64,000 bases of DNA from Gracilibacillus caseinilyticus (GTDB lineage: Bacteria; Bacillota; Bacilli; Bacillales; Amphibacillaceae). Where the stretch lies: positions 4,278,001-4,342,000 of the forward strand of contig NZ_CP095072.1 of NCBI RefSeq assembly GCF_022919115.1, given 5' to 3'. Below are positions 7,824 through 16,162 of the stretch, piece after piece; positions within the stretch are counted from its first letter, which is position 1, and each line of letters begins with the position of its first letter. The notes beneath the pieces were generated by a model, which was given only the letters and a program-made list of their open reading frames with translations, was not told the origin of the DNA and did not search any database. Position numbers and translations under genes: made by a program.

Positions 7824-8780
7824 CTACCTTTTGACATCCTGATTTGATTTCCTAGACATAAACTGCTCTAATTCCTCCCGATCTGGTAAACCTTGATAAT
7901 CTCCTATCATTTGTGTCTGAATGGCACCAACTGCATTCGCCCGCTTCACCGCTTGATCAGTTGGTAAACCGTCAAGTAACCCTGATATAAATCCTGCCGC
8001 AAAGCCATCACCAGCCCCGACTGGGTCGATAACCTCCTTCACTTGATGAGGAGGTATGAATCCGCTCTTGTTTTTCGACTTATAATAAGCTCCTTTTTCA
8101 CCTAATTTGATGACTACCTGGTCACATCCTGCTTCTAAGAATAGCTCTGCAGCTCTTTCCGGATTTTCTTCACCAAATAAGAAAATCGCTTCCTCCATGC
8201 CTGGTAACACGAAATCCGAATAACCAATCAATTCCTTTAAAACTGCTCGTGCTTTCTCATCTGGCCAAAGCTTCCGTCGTAAGTTAGGATCAAAGACAAT
8301 ATTAATGTTACATGTTGACGCCCGCTTCATCAGTGACACCATTGTTTCGTACGCCGTGTCACTTAAGGCTGGGGTTATCCCTGTTAAATGAAGGTATTTT
8401 GCCTCGTTCCAATATGTTTCATCTATATCATCCATTGTTATCTGACTGGCAGCTGAACCTTTTCGATAATATTGAACACGCACGTCTTTTGCATGGCGTA
8501 TTTCTTTAAAATATAAACCGGTCGGATGTTCATCATCACGCTTTACTTGACTAACATCTACCCCTTCACCACGAATGCTGTTCAAAATAAAAGTTCCAAA
8601 TTCATCATTACCGAGTCTGCTGATCCAACCGACATTATGACCTAATCGAGCTAATCCAATAGCTACATTGGACTCTGCCCCACCAACATCTTTTGAAAAA
8701 GTCTCTGCGTATCTCATCATCGGCGACGTAGCAGGTGTAAATAAAACCATTGATTCCCCAACCGTAATGACATCTTTCAT
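7824..8780 (-). CDS. kdgK: 2-keto-3-deoxygluconate kinase
   Basis: Phosphorylates KDG to KDPG with ATP (EC 2.7.1.45). The 318-residue protein is of the PfkB/ribokinase family. The N-terminal signature is visible (VITVGESMVLFTP, then GGAESNVAIGLARLG), as is the C-terminal catalytic signature DPVGAGDGFAAGFISGLLDG containing the Asp base. The substrate is assigned from position: uxuB lies 2 bp upstream and eda directly follows, completing mannonate to KDG to KDPG to triose plus pyruvate. The start codon at 8780 follows GGGGTGTAAGG, which overlaps the uxuB stop. Confidence 0.92.
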   Translation of the reverse strand: MKDVITVGESMVLFTPATSPMMRYAETFSKDVGGAESNVAIGLARLGHNVGWISRLGNDEFGTFILNSIRGEGVDVSQVKRDDEHPTGLYFKEIRHAKDVRVQYYRKGSAASQITMDDIDETYWNEAKYLHLTGITPALSDTAYETMVSLMKRASTCNINIVFDPNLRRKLWPDEKARAVLKELIGYSDFVLPGMEEAIFLFGEENPERAAELFLEAGCDQVVIKLGEKGAYYKSKNKSGFIPPHQVKEVIDPVGAGDGFAAGFISGLLDGLPTDQAVKRANAVGAIQTQMIGDYQGLPDREELEQFMSRKSNQDVKR

Positions 8781-8782
8781 CC

Positions 8783-9628
8783 TTACACCCCACTATAGGC
8801 CATAAAGCCGCCATCTACAAGAATACATGTGCCAGTCACAAAGCCACTAGCTTCCTCGTCTGTCAACCACAAAAGTGTACCTAATAGATCCTCTGGAGAT
8901 CCGAGTCTTCCCATCGGCGTATGATCCAGGATTTTTTGCATCCTCGGAGTAGGTGAACCATCTTCATTCGTTAATAATGGCCTGTTTTGATCAGTTAAGA
9001 AAAAACCAGGGGCAATCGCATTCACTCGGACGTTTGCCTCTGCCATATGTACAGCAAGCCATTGGGTAAAGTTGTTGATCGCTGCTTTAGCTGCACTGTA
9101 TGCCGGTACTTTTGTCATTGGACTTGGCGCACTCATGGAAGAAATATTAATAACTGTCGTACGTCGATCCACCATCCGTTCTGCAAAAATCTGTGTCGGG
9201 ATCAAGGTGCCTATAAAATTCAGATTAAATACCGATGAAAAACCTTCTGTTGTCATATCAAAAAAACTGCGGATGGCTGGATCGATCTGATCCTCTTTGC
9301 TGAATCGCTCATTGGCCGTAGTGCCATCTGGATGATTGCCGCCTGCCCCATTAATAAGTACATCACAAGCACCAAATGTCTGAAACACTTGTTGTTCTGC
9401 TGCAATAACCGCATTACGATCCAGTACGTCACATGCAATTGCGATTGCCTCACCTTTTTCCAACTTTATTTCATTAACAACTTTTTCTGCTTTTGCTAAG
9501 GTACGATTCAGGATTGCCACTTTCATGCCTTGCCGGGCAAATTCTTTCGCCATTGCCCCGCATAAGACACCTCCTCCACCAGTAACAACCGCTACTTTAT
9601 CCTTTAAATTGCTGTGTATCGGTAACAT
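8783..9628 (-). CDS. uxuB: D-mannonate oxidoreductase / fructuronate reductase (SDR type)
   Basis: Expected to reduce D-fructuronate to D-mannonate with NAD(P)H. It is a short-chain dehydrogenase of 281 residues, unlike the long-chain E. coli UxuB but like the Bacillus enzyme. The nucleotide motif [14 protein letters not shown] is at about residues 11-24, the catalytic serine region is [11 protein letters not shown], and the Tyr-Lys pair is in [14 protein letters not shown] start at ATG 9628 because GAAAGG precedes it at a workable distance; the frame is open further upstream but has no binding site. The start overlaps the uxuA 3' end by 32 bp, indicating translational coupling. The substrate is inferred from neighbours. 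Confidence 0.87.
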   Translation of the reverse strand: MLPIHSNLKDKVAVVTGGGGVLCGAMAKEFARQGMKVAILNRTLAKAEKVVNEIKLEKGEAIAIACDVLDRNAVIAAEQQVFQTFGACDVLINGAGGNHPDGTTANERFSKEDQIDPAIRSFFDMTTEGFSSVFNLNFIGTLIPTQIFAERMVDRRTTVINISSMSAPSPMTKVPAYSAAKAAINNFTQWLAVHMAEANVRVNAIAPGFFLTDQNRPLLTNEDGSPTPRMQKILDHTPMGRLGSPEDLLGTLLWLTDEEASGFVTGTCILVDGGFMAYSGV

Positions 9629-10703
9629 GAAGTTCATCCTTTCGTTTAATCGATTGATAAGCATCCCACAAGCCTGATAAATACATAATGCCGAGGGCTC
9701 GATCATATAAACCGTATCCTGGCCGGCATTGTTCATCCCAAATATGTCTACCGTGATCCGGTCTTACATAACCTTTATAGTGAATATTATTGTATGCCTT
9801 TACAATGTCGTCAATTGCAATGGAACCATCACGTGTCAAGTGAGAGGTTTCTATAAAATCACCATTATCAAACAAATTCACATTTCGAATGTGGGCAAAA
9901 TGTATATGTCCTTCAAACTCATGAATCATGGAGACAATATCATTATCCACTCGAACACCAAGAGCGCCTGAACATAAAGTAATACCATTGCAATCACTAG
10001 GTACCAGGTTGATAATTTCTCTTAATCTCTCCTGTGTTGTCACAATGCGAGGTAAACCGAATATTTCCCATGGTGGATCATCAGGATGAATAGCTAATTT
10101 CATATCATACGCTTCACAAACTGGTATAACCCGCTGCAGAAAATATTTCAGATTATCCATTAAGTCTGTGGTACTAACTTGTTGATAGGCATGAAATAGT
10201 TCCTTTAATGTTTCTAATCGCTCCGGTTCCCATCCTGGCATTGTATAATCAGGATTAGATGCGATTTTCTCTACCAATTCCGTTGGGTCCATGTCATCGA
10301 CTTTCACTTTTTCATAGAATAACGCTGTCGAATCATCTGGCAATTTTCCAAACAGATCGGTACGTACCCAATCGAAAACCGGCATAAAATTGTAGCAAAT
10401 TACCTTGGCACCCACTGTGGCTAAATTTTTTATCGTTTCGATATAATTATGAATATAGTGATCCCGATCCGATGTACCGAGTTTAATAGATTCATGAATA
10501 TTGACACTTTCTACGACATCGAGATGCAAGCCATATTTATTTGCTTGTTTTTTTATTTCTTGTATTCTTTCAAGTGGCCATATTTCCCCGGCCGGCACAT
10601 TATGAAGCGCCCAAACAATTCCTTCTACACCGGGAATCTGTTTGATTTGCGAAAGACTGATACTATCATTTCCTTCACCAAACCAACGAAATACCATGCG
10701 CAT
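9597..10703 (-). CDS. uxuA: D-mannonate dehydratase
   Basis: Dehydrates D-mannonate to 2-keto-3-deoxygluconate (EC 4.2.1.8). The 368-residue TIM-barrel protein has typical UxuA landmarks: [20 protein letters not shown] at the start, [18 protein letters not shown] in the middle with metal-binding His, and IHFAHIRNV and [12 protein letters not shown] near the end. The ATG at 10703 is preceded by GAGGAGG with 7-nt spacing. It lies between aguA (151 bp upstream) and uxuB (overlapping). Mannonate would arise from glucuronate through an isomerase that is not in this window, and UxuB. Confidence 0.96.
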   Translation of the reverse strand: MRMVFRWFGEGNDSISLSQIKQIPGVEGIVWALHNVPAGEIWPLERIQEIKKQANKYGLHLDVVESVNIHESIKLGTSDRDHYIHNYIETIKNLATVGAKVICYNFMPVFDWVRTDLFGKLPDDSTALFYEKVKVDDMDPTELVEKIASNPDYTMPGWEPERLETLKELFHAYQQVSTTDLMDNLKYFLQRVIPVCEAYDMKLAIHPDDPPWEIFGLPRIVTTQERLREIINLVPSDCNGITLCSGALGVRVDNDIVSMIHEFEGHIHFAHIRNVNLFDNGDFIETSHLTRDGSIAIDDIVKAYNNIHYKGYVRPDHGRHIWDEQCRPGYGLYDRALGIMYLSGLWDAYQSIKRKDELHVTDTQQFKG

Positions 10704-10739
10704 GTGGATTCCTCCTCTTTAGCCAAGATCAATTTCGGC

Positions 10740-10787
10740 GTTTAATGTAGTGAAAATTTGTGCTAGCTCCAAATCACTGCATTAAAC
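10740..10787. promoter_or_regulatory. Inverted repeat between aguA and uxuA
   Basis: Arms of 14 nt (GTTTAATGTAGTGA and TCACTGCATTAAAC) pair at 13 of 14 positions around a 20-nt loop. No T-run follows in the operon direction. It may be an RNA processing or stability hairpin that separates aguA from uxuABkdgKeda expression, or an operator for an internal promoter. Confidence 0.4.
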
Positions 10788-10854
10788 ACACTACTTTTCT
10801 GCTAATCTATCTCTGCATTACGTCCTCGCAGTTTTACTCTGACAAAAATCGACT

Positions 10855-12900
10855 CTAGTAAATGGTCCGATTATATTGATCAGCAATGCCTGATTTTCGG
10901 TAAAAGTAGCTGTTAATTTGATCTCTCCATTCTTTAGCGTTCATCTTTTGTCTATAGAGTCGATCTTGCACATGTTTAAAACGGGCGTTGTCCATGACAT
11001 GCTCTAAACTGTTCCAAATATCCATTAAGTCTTCTACTTGCTCATACCCTTTGAAATGAGTGTTGTAAATATGTTGAATAACGGTTTCTCCATTTTTCAA
11101 CGTATACTTGTATGGTACATGGTGAAAAAATAAAAGCAGCTCATCCGGGCATTCGCTAAGAATATTATAGATGAATCGGTTCGGCTCTTCATACTGTGAG
11201 GTATATCCTGTCCCCGTTTCGATGGTACGATCTACACCGATTCCTTCACGATCTGCAAAATGATAGGTACCCCATCTGGAATATTCATAGCCATCAATAT
11301 TAGGGCCATAATGGATTCCAGGGGTCACCATCCAGCCAACTCCGAGTGGCGCTGTATAATTTTCATATATTTTCCATGAAGATAACAGCATTTTTTCGAT
11401 CTTTGCTAGGACTTCTTTTTGGTTACCGAATGTTTGGATGATCCATTCCTCCGCAATTTGCTGAGAAGATAATGACGGATCCCAGGTTAAACGGCCATAT
11501 CCATACAAATTCGCTTGCGCAAGTGTATGTCCTGTCCAATTTTCATCATTTCCAATATTTGAAACAGCAGCAATACCACTGTGTTTATACACGTGTATGT
11601 TTCCTGCTACAATTTCTGAAATAGTGGATCCAGGCCCTTTTATATGTGTATCGAATGCTAACACCTGCTTCCACTGTGGTATTAAATAACAGAGGTCGAT
11701 TTGCTGACCTGTATATTCCTGCGCTACCTGAAATTCGATTAATTGATTCGTCTGAGACATCGCACCTAATAATGGCGAAACTGGCTCACGAACCTGAAAA
11801 TCCAACGGCCCGTTTTTAATTTGCAGAAGCACATTTTCATGGAAACGTCCATCCAATGGTTTAAAGTGGTCATATGCAGCCCTTGCACGATCGGTTGCAC
11901 GATCCCGCCAATCCTGCAGGCAATTATAGACAAAACAGCGCCAAATGACTTTGCCATCGTAGGGTTCCAATACTTCTGCTAACATGTTGGCACCGTCTGC
12001 ATGATCACGATTATACGTAAATGGTCCTGGCCGATGCTCGGAATCTGCTTTAACGATAAAGCCCCCAAAATCAGGAATGTAATCATATATTTCTGCGACC
12101 TTATCTTTCCACCACTGCTTCACCTCTCCATCTAACGGATCTGCTGTTGACAATCCATCAATCGTTATCGGACTGGCAAAATTAATGCTTAAATATAGCC
12201 TGATTGCATAAGAACTAAAAATGTCCGCTATTTCTTTTATTTCCGGCAGATATTTTTTGGTGATAAAATAGGTTTCCTCTTCCCATACATTCACATTATT
12301 AATACAGATCGAATTTATACCAATCGACGATAAATACCTTGCATAATCATGTATTCTGGCCTTATCCTTCACAATTTTTCCATTTTGATAAAAAATTGAT
12401 TTTCCTGAATAACCTCTCTCCACACTTCCATCAAGATTATCCCACTGATTTATCATCCGGAACTGATTCTTCGGCTGATCTGCTATATGCAGTTGTGAAG
12501 GGTCTGCTTTCATTTGCATCAATCGAATAAAATGATGAATGCCATACATTACACCTGCATCAGTGTTTCCTACAAGATACGATTTTTGATTAATTGTTTG
12601 GACTATAAATCCTTCATCAGCTAAATCGGCTAACAAACAGCGTTGTCCCTCTTCCAGAAACCCAGCTAATTCTTTTTTGTTACCGATTACAAAATTAGCA
12701 TCCTGGACATCCTCGGCCCAGTTTATCTCGTAATCTAACATTTCTTTAACGGCAATTTCCAATTCATTCTTAGCAGAAAGAATAATCGGATCGTCTTCTT
12801 TGATCACTACATGACGCAATACTCTCTGATATTGATCTTTCACCTTTTTTTCTGTAATAGGTTCATACTGTAACCACATTTTATAATTACTGCTATTCAA
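10855..12900 (-). CDS. aguA: Alpha-glucuronidase, GH67
   Basis: Removes (4-O-methyl)glucuronic acid from the non-reducing end of aldouronic acids derived from glucuronoxylan (EC 3.2.1.139). The 681-residue protein has no signal peptide, so it acts in the cytoplasm on imported oligosaccharides. Spacing relative to known GH67 enzymes puts the acid at Glu288 ([11 protein letters not shown]) and the base pair at Asp367 ([11 protein letters not shown]) and Glu395 (QEYTGQ). The first codon is a TTG at 12898-12900, preceded at 5 nt by GGGGTGAG; an internal ATG lies at codon 8. It follows the GntR regulator by 12 bp, so regulator and enzyme share a transcript. Confidence 0.95.
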   Translation of the reverse strand: MNSSNYKMWLQYEPITEKKVKDQYQRVLRHVVIKEDDPIILSAKNELEIAVKEMLDYEINWAEDVQDANFVIGNKKELAGFLEEGQRCLLADLADEGFIVQTINQKSYLVGNTDAGVMYGIHHFIRLMQMKADPSQLHIADQPKNQFRMINQWDNLDGSVERGYSGKSIFYQNGKIVKDKARIHDYARYLSSIGINSICINNVNVWEEETYFITKKYLPEIKEIADIFSSYAIRLYLSINFASPITIDGLSTADPLDGEVKQWWKDKVAEIYDYIPDFGGFIVKADSEHRPGPFTYNRDHADGANMLAEVLEPYDGKVIWRCFVYNCLQDWRDRATDRARAAYDHFKPLDGRFHENVLLQIKNGPLDFQVREPVSPLLGAMSQTNQLIEFQVAQEYTGQQIDLCYLIPQWKQVLAFDTHIKGPGSTISEIVAGNIHVYKHSGIAAVSNIGNDENWTGHTLAQANLYGYGRLTWDPSLSSQQIAEEWIIQTFGNQKEVLAKIEKMLLSSWKIYENYTAPLGVGWMVTPGIHYGPNIDGYEYSRWGTYHFADREGIGVDRTIETGTGYTSQYEEPNRFIYNILSECPDELLLFFHHVPYKYTLKNGETVIQHIYNTHFKGYEQVEDLMDIWNSLEHVMDNARFKHVQDRLYRQKMNAKEWRDQINSYFYRKSGIADQYNRTIY

Positions 12901-12912
12901 CAGCTCTCACCC

Positions 12913-13590
12913 CTAAATAAAAAATTCTGGATTTTCCCGTTTCAGATCATTTTTCTCCACATTTACTAATTTAAGATGGTCCATTACCAATTTCTCTGCT
13001 AACAAGCCATCTTTAGCAGATATTGCTTCGAATATTTCTCGATGCTGACTGACAATAATTTTCCAATCGTGATTAACAGAAAGACGTAATAAACGTAGTC
13101 GGTCAAATTGAATATTCATTCGCTTCACCATTTCCCATGTACGGTCTTTCCCACAACCTGTATATAATAATTGATGAAATTCATCATCTAATTCAAAAAG
13201 CCGTTGGAACGACTCTTTTTCTAAAGAAAATTCTTGTAAAGTAAGATTAGTTTCTAATTGCAGCAGTGCTTCCTCATCCATCGATGCGGCTGCTTCCTTC
13301 ACAATTGCCTTTTCAATATTCTCTCTGATGAATCTGCCTTCTTCCACTAACTTTAAATCAATTTTGGTTACGATCGTTCCTATTTGCGGATAAACCCCTA
13401 ACAGTTCTTCTTGATTCAGTTTAAGAATTGCCTCTCTTACTGGTGTCCTGCTGACATTTAATTTGTCTGAAATCTCTTTTTCTGATAATTTTGTTCCTGG
13501 TGCAATCTCGCCATTCATAATTTGTGCTTTTATTGTGTTATACACGTAATCTCTTGACGATCCTCTCGCTCGTTGACCTAAATTCGCCAT
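12913..13590 (-). CDS. GntR/FadR-family regulator of the hexuronate operon (UxuR-like)
   Basis: A 225-residue transcription regulator. The N-terminal winged helix is at about residues 12-75 (YVYNTIKAQIMNGEIAPGTKLSEKEISDKLNVSRTP with VREAILKLNQEELL). A helical FCD ligand domain follows, with DDEFHQLLYTGCG as a likely metal/ligand segment. It heads the leftward operon with aguA, uxuA, uxuB, kdgK and eda, so it probably senses a hexuronate intermediate. A 9-bp dyad sits on its own -10 box, pointing to autorepression. The ATG at 13590 follows AAAGGTGATG. The exact effector cannot be read from sequence. Confidence 0.88.
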   Translation of the reverse strand: MANLGQRARGSSRDYVYNTIKAQIMNGEIAPGTKLSEKEISDKLNVSRTPVREAILKLNQEELLGVYPQIGTIVTKIDLKLVEEGRFIRENIEKAIVKEAAASMDEEALLQLETNLTLQEFSLEKESFQRLFELDDEFHQLLYTGCGKDRTWEMVKRMNIQFDRLRLLRLSVNHDWKIIVSQHREIFEAISAKDGLLAEKLVMDHLKLVNVEKNDLKRENPEFFI

Positions 13591-13604
13591 TTCTTCATCA
13601 CCTT

Positions 13605-13631
13605 TATACTAGTATGGTAGTAACTAGTATA
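13605..13631. promoter_or_regulatory. Probable operator of the hexuronate operon
   Basis: A perfect dyad TATACTAGT-N9-ACTAGTATA lies directly upstream of the GntR gene and covers the -10 box. FadR/GntR regulators commonly bind such short A/T-rich dyads, so this is the best candidate site for the neighbouring regulator. Binding has not been shown. Confidence 0.6.
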
Positions 13632-13654
13632 CAATGAGTGGACTAAAAATACAA
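13626..13654 (-). promoter_or_regulatory. Promoter of the gntR-aguA-uxuAB-kdgK-eda operon
   Basis: On the minus strand TTGTAT (13649-13654) and TATACT (13626-13631) are separated by 17 bp. The -10 box is the right arm of the dyad operator. Confidence 0.55.
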
Positions 13655-13667
13655 CAATAACTGTTTT

Positions 13668-14153
13668 TTACTGATTATAATCCCACAAAACCTTCCATTC
13701 CGATTCTTCTTCTATCAAAATCACAGGCTGTTTGATTTCCAAATAGCCGTATTTGCTGTCGTACATACATGTAACATCAATCCGATATACGGTGTATTCC
13801 ACAGTCGGATCCTCTGCAATTTCAAAATTTTTTATTTCAGTCGGATCTCCAAGGCTAAAATCAAATGAATCCACTCCGAAATGATTAAGAAATACATGCG
13901 CACGATCTTCCATATACGTTCCTTTATTAAATCTTTTTTTCATCGAGGAATGAAACAGTTCCCATGAATTTCCGAAATCACCATCTTGTTCATATTCATA
14001 AAACTGCTCCGCTACCTGTACTACCTGGCGTTCTTCCGAAAACAGATACATGATACCATATACAATTAATGCCAACACTATTATTAAAGCTCCAAGTCCG
14101 ATAAAAAATAAAATTTTCCGTTGTTGACGGTCATAGAAATGCCGTTTTTTCAT
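13668..14153 (-). CDS. Membrane-anchored protein of unknown function
   Basis: A 161-residue protein not recognised as a named family. It has a basic N-terminus (MKKRHFYDRQQRK), one membrane helix at about residues 14-37 (ILFFIGLGALIIVLALIVYGIMYLF), and an outside domain with QVAEQFYEYEQDGDFGNSWELFHSSMKKRF and a C-terminal beta-rich part ending VLWDYNQ. This pattern is typical of small NTF2-like outside domains on a membrane anchor, but that is inference. The ATG at 14151-14153 follows GGGTGATC. It stands alone, upstream of and codirectional with the hexuronate operon. Confidence 0.65.
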   Translation of the reverse strand: MKKRHFYDRQQRKILFFIGLGALIIVLALIVYGIMYLFSEERQVVQVAEQFYEYEQDGDFGNSWELFHSSMKKRFNKGTYMEDRAHVFLNHFGVDSFDFSLGDPTEIKNFEIAEDPTVEYTVYRIDVTCMYDSKYGYLEIKQPVILIEEESEWKVLWDYNQ

Positions 14154-14265
14154 GTTGATCACCCACTGCTTTACGTATTTTAAAACGAGCTCTATACTAA
14201 AGCTTATTCAAGGAAAAAAAATTTATTATTTCTATAATTTGAATAAAATTAGTATAAAAGACCTA

Positions 14266-14307
14266 TTGTAATCGCTTTCTGTATTTTATATAATGAAATC
14301 GGTTACA
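14266..14307 (+). promoter_or_regulatory. Strong promoter with overlapping perfect cre box
   Basis: TTGTAA (14266-14271) and TATAAT (14289-14294) are spaced 17 bp apart. TGAAATCGGTTACA (14294-14307) matches the cre consensus at 14/14 positions and covers the expected start of transcription. CcpA binding here should repress the promoter. No protein gene follows; a terminator lies about 120 nt downstream. Confidence 0.65.
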
Positions 14308-14427
14308 ATAATAGTTGTTGTGTACATATACTGTTCATATCATTCCAGATGTGGATAGATGTACAGTATTTTGATTCAAAATAGATTGTCCCCCTTTGCA
14401 CCCTGCGAATGTAGGGTGCCTTTTTTT
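14301..14427 (+). ncRNA. Candidate CcpA-repressed small RNA (~125 nt)
   Basis: The segment between the cre-overlapping promoter and a strong terminator has no credible open frame with a ribosome binding site. It can fold a 5' hairpin (ATACTGT 14328-14334 with ACAGTAT 14363-14369), followed by an A/T-rich linker, a C-rich stretch (GUCCCCCUUUGC) and the terminator stem. A C-rich single-stranded patch before the terminator is the layout of Firmicutes regulatory RNAs such as RoxS/RsaE and FsrA, which pair with Shine-Dalgarno sequences. I do not claim homology to any of them. Transcription start and size are inferred. Confidence 0.5.
14398..14427 (+). terminator. Intrinsic terminator of the small RNA candidate
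   Basis: A perfect 7-bp stem GCACCCT/AGGGTGC with an 8-nt loop is followed by C and seven T on the plus strand. Confidence 0.8.
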
Positions 14428-14813
14428 GTCCTCTGAATAAATTCTGCTCTATACTAAGTATGGTGTGCTTCCTGAATTGATGGTAATTGAGGAAATGCAA
14501 CAAAAGTGGCCTTCCGGTAAAGCTTGAAACCATGCTTATTTATGCTTATCAATAGCAAACCGTTCGTTCCATGCTTCAACTACATCAGCCCGTCACGATC
14601 CAATGGCATAAATGGCATAAAACAAAGTATTGGCGCCATACTTGTAAGAAAAACATTCTTGGAAAGATCGAAGTTTGTAAACCGGTATCACCTTGTATCA
14701 ATCAAATGCAAAATAGCGTCTTAATCAATGTGGGATCTAAGTCAATCTTGTCCATTATAATCAACCACTTTAACCTGTAATAAAAAAAAACACCCTCATA
14801 ATTGTCCAGACAA
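14428..14813. other. Gene-free stretch with no recognised feature
   Basis: I see no supported gene here. Short frames on both strands (for example a fragment reading ADVVEAWNERFAIDKHK on the minus strand) look like coding debris broken by stops, but I cannot name a parent gene. The stretch ends at the terminator of the DoxX pair. Confidence 0.4.
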
Positions 14814-14849
14814 AAAGGTTCCGTCCATCTATGAAGATGAGGAACCTTT
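14814..14849 (-). terminator. Terminator after the doxX pair
   Basis: A 9-bp stem AAAGGTTCC/GGAACCTTT followed by a T-run on the minus strand, 25 bp beyond the last DoxX stop codon. Confidence 0.7.
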
Positions 14850-14873
14850 CATTTCACTAAAAGTTGATATTGT

Positions 14874-15392
14874 TTAATGAGCTTCTGCGTGTCTGATATA
14901 TCTTTCTTCATTTTTTTGATGCATTTTATCTTTTAAGAATGGGATAACGTAGCGATCCAGACCGAAACGTCCTGCATTATATCCTGCCACTAGGATGAAG
15001 ATCGTTAGTAAAATCATCTGGCCATTGGTGCTTACTGTACCACTGAATAAGAAGGCGAAGTTCATGATGATACCCATTAATGCTGCAAAGTTGGTGAACA
15101 AACCTAAGATTAACGCCAAACCTACTAAAAATTCACCCCACATTACCATGAAGCTGAAGACATTAGCACCTGGTAATGCCACGATTTCCAAAAAGGTCGC
15201 CCACCAGCCTTGGACTGCTGGATGATCACCTGTTGCCTGACCAATCGCCCCTTGAATAAAACCACTTGCATCAAATCCTCCACCGGTTATTTTTCCCCAA
15301 CCGCCAGTTAACCATTGATAGCCTAAATATATTCGGATAAATGTTAACACACCAGCAACAACTTTATTACTTCTTAATAGATTGGTAAACAT
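14874..15392 (-). CDS. DoxX family membrane protein (second of a tandem pair)
   Basis: A 172-residue integral membrane protein. Four hydrophobic segments fit the DoxX fold: VVAGVLTFIRIYLGYQWL, WATFLEIVALPGANVFSFMVMWGEFLVGLALILGLF, FAALMGIIMNFAFLFSGT and MILLTIFILVAGYNAG. The family motif YLGYQWLTGGWGKITGGGFDASGFIQGAI is complete. DoxX/DoxD relatives include thiosulfate:quinone oxidoreductase subunits and catechol-related CatD; the role here is unknown. It is nearly the same protein as the one at 15438-15956. AAAAGGAGAGG precedes the ATG. The tail is charged and cytoplasmic. Confidence 0.85.
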   Translation of the reverse strand: MFTNLLRSNKVVAGVLTFIRIYLGYQWLTGGWGKITGGGFDASGFIQGAIGQATGDHPAVQGWWATFLEIVALPGANVFSFMVMWGEFLVGLALILGLFTNFAALMGIIMNFAFLFSGTVSTNGQMILLTIFILVAGYNAGRFGLDRYVIPFLKDKMHQKNEERYIRHAEAH

Positions 15393-15437
15393 TTTAACCT
15401 CTCCTTTTTGTTCATTATTTCACATAAAATATTGTAG

Positions 15438-15956
15438 TTAATGACTGCCTGCAACAATATGCTTCCCGTTATTCCTTCTTTTTTCAACGATTTGATGTAA
15501 AAATGGAATAACATATCTATCTAATCCAAATCTGCCTGCATTATAACCAGCAACTAACAGTATAGCAGTTAATAAAATCATCTGGCCGTTAGTACTCACT
15601 GTTCCACTAAAGACAAAAGCGAAGTTCATGATAATTCCCATTAATGCTGCAAAATTAGTGAAGATACCCAGAATAAGTGCAATACCTACTAAGAATTCAC
15701 CCCACATTACCATGAAGCTGAAGACATTGGCACCTGGTAGTGCAACACCTTCCAAAAAAGTTGCCCACCAGCCTTGAACACTTGGATGTTCACCCGTTGC
15801 ACCTGCAATACCTCCTTGAATAAATCCTGATGCATCGAAGCCACCACCGGTAATCTTACCCCATCCTGCCGTCATCCAATGATAACCTAAATATACTCGA
15901 ATAAATGCCAGTATCCCCGCAACAACACGATTTGTTCTTAGAAACTCGAAAAACAT
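15438..15956 (-). CDS. DoxX family membrane protein (first of a tandem pair)
   Basis: A 172-residue paralog of the downstream gene, the same length and colinear throughout. Shared blocks include GWGKITGGGFDASGFIQG and WWATFLE-VALPGANVFSFMVMWGEFLVG. Differences cluster in the first and last 25 residues. Tandem duplication within this lineage is the simple explanation. AAAAGGAGTGAGG precedes the ATG at 15956. The 45-bp gap to the next gene holds only its ribosome binding site, so the two are cotranscribed. Four membrane helices are predicted. No catalytic residue can be inferred; a redox-linked role is suggested only by family membership. Confidence 0.85.
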   Translation of the reverse strand: MFFEFLRTNRVVAGILAFIRVYLGYHWMTAGWGKITGGGFDASGFIQGGIAGATGEHPSVQGWWATFLEGVALPGANVFSFMVMWGEFLVGIALILGIFTNFAALMGIIMNFAFVFSGTVSTNGQMILLTAILLVAGYNAGRFGLDRYVIPFLHQIVEKRRNNGKHIVAGSH

Positions 15957-16023
15957 TGTTCCTCACTCCTTTTGTTCAATTTTTCACATATTTTTAATTG
16001 ACTGTTTTCTTTATTACAATTAC

Positions 16024-16051
16024 ATCATATCATTTTTTTGTCATTCCGCAA
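16024..16051 (-). promoter_or_regulatory. Probable doxX promoter
   Basis: On the minus strand TTGCGG (16046-16051) and TATGAT (16024-16029) are spaced 16 bp apart, 68 bp before the first doxX start. Confidence 0.4.
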
Positions 16052-16100
16052 CAATATTGTTCAATGATTCACAAATCATACAAAAGATTATGTCAATTTT

Positions 16101-16129
16101 GTGACAGAAAAGTCTTTATCGGGTATGCT
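16101..16129 (+). promoter_or_regulatory. Probable promoter of the aldo/keto reductase gene
   Basis: GTGACA (16101-16106) and TATGCT (16124-16129) with 17-bp spacing, 34 bp upstream of the start codon. Confidence 0.4.
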
Positions 16130-16162
16130 ATGGGTATATGACTATATAAGTGAGGTGCCTAA

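Noticed and set aside
14524-14780. Overlapping plus-strand frames of 66-69 codons between the sRNA candidate and the DoxX terminator
   Set aside because: No ribosome binding site, no recognisable motif, and frames broken by stops. Treated as noncoding.
16057-16074. TTGTTCAATGATTCACAA as a possible Rex redox operator upstream of doxX
   Set aside because: The half-sites match each other at only 5 of 7 positions and depart from the TTGTGAA/TTCACAA consensus, so it is no better than A/T-rich chance.
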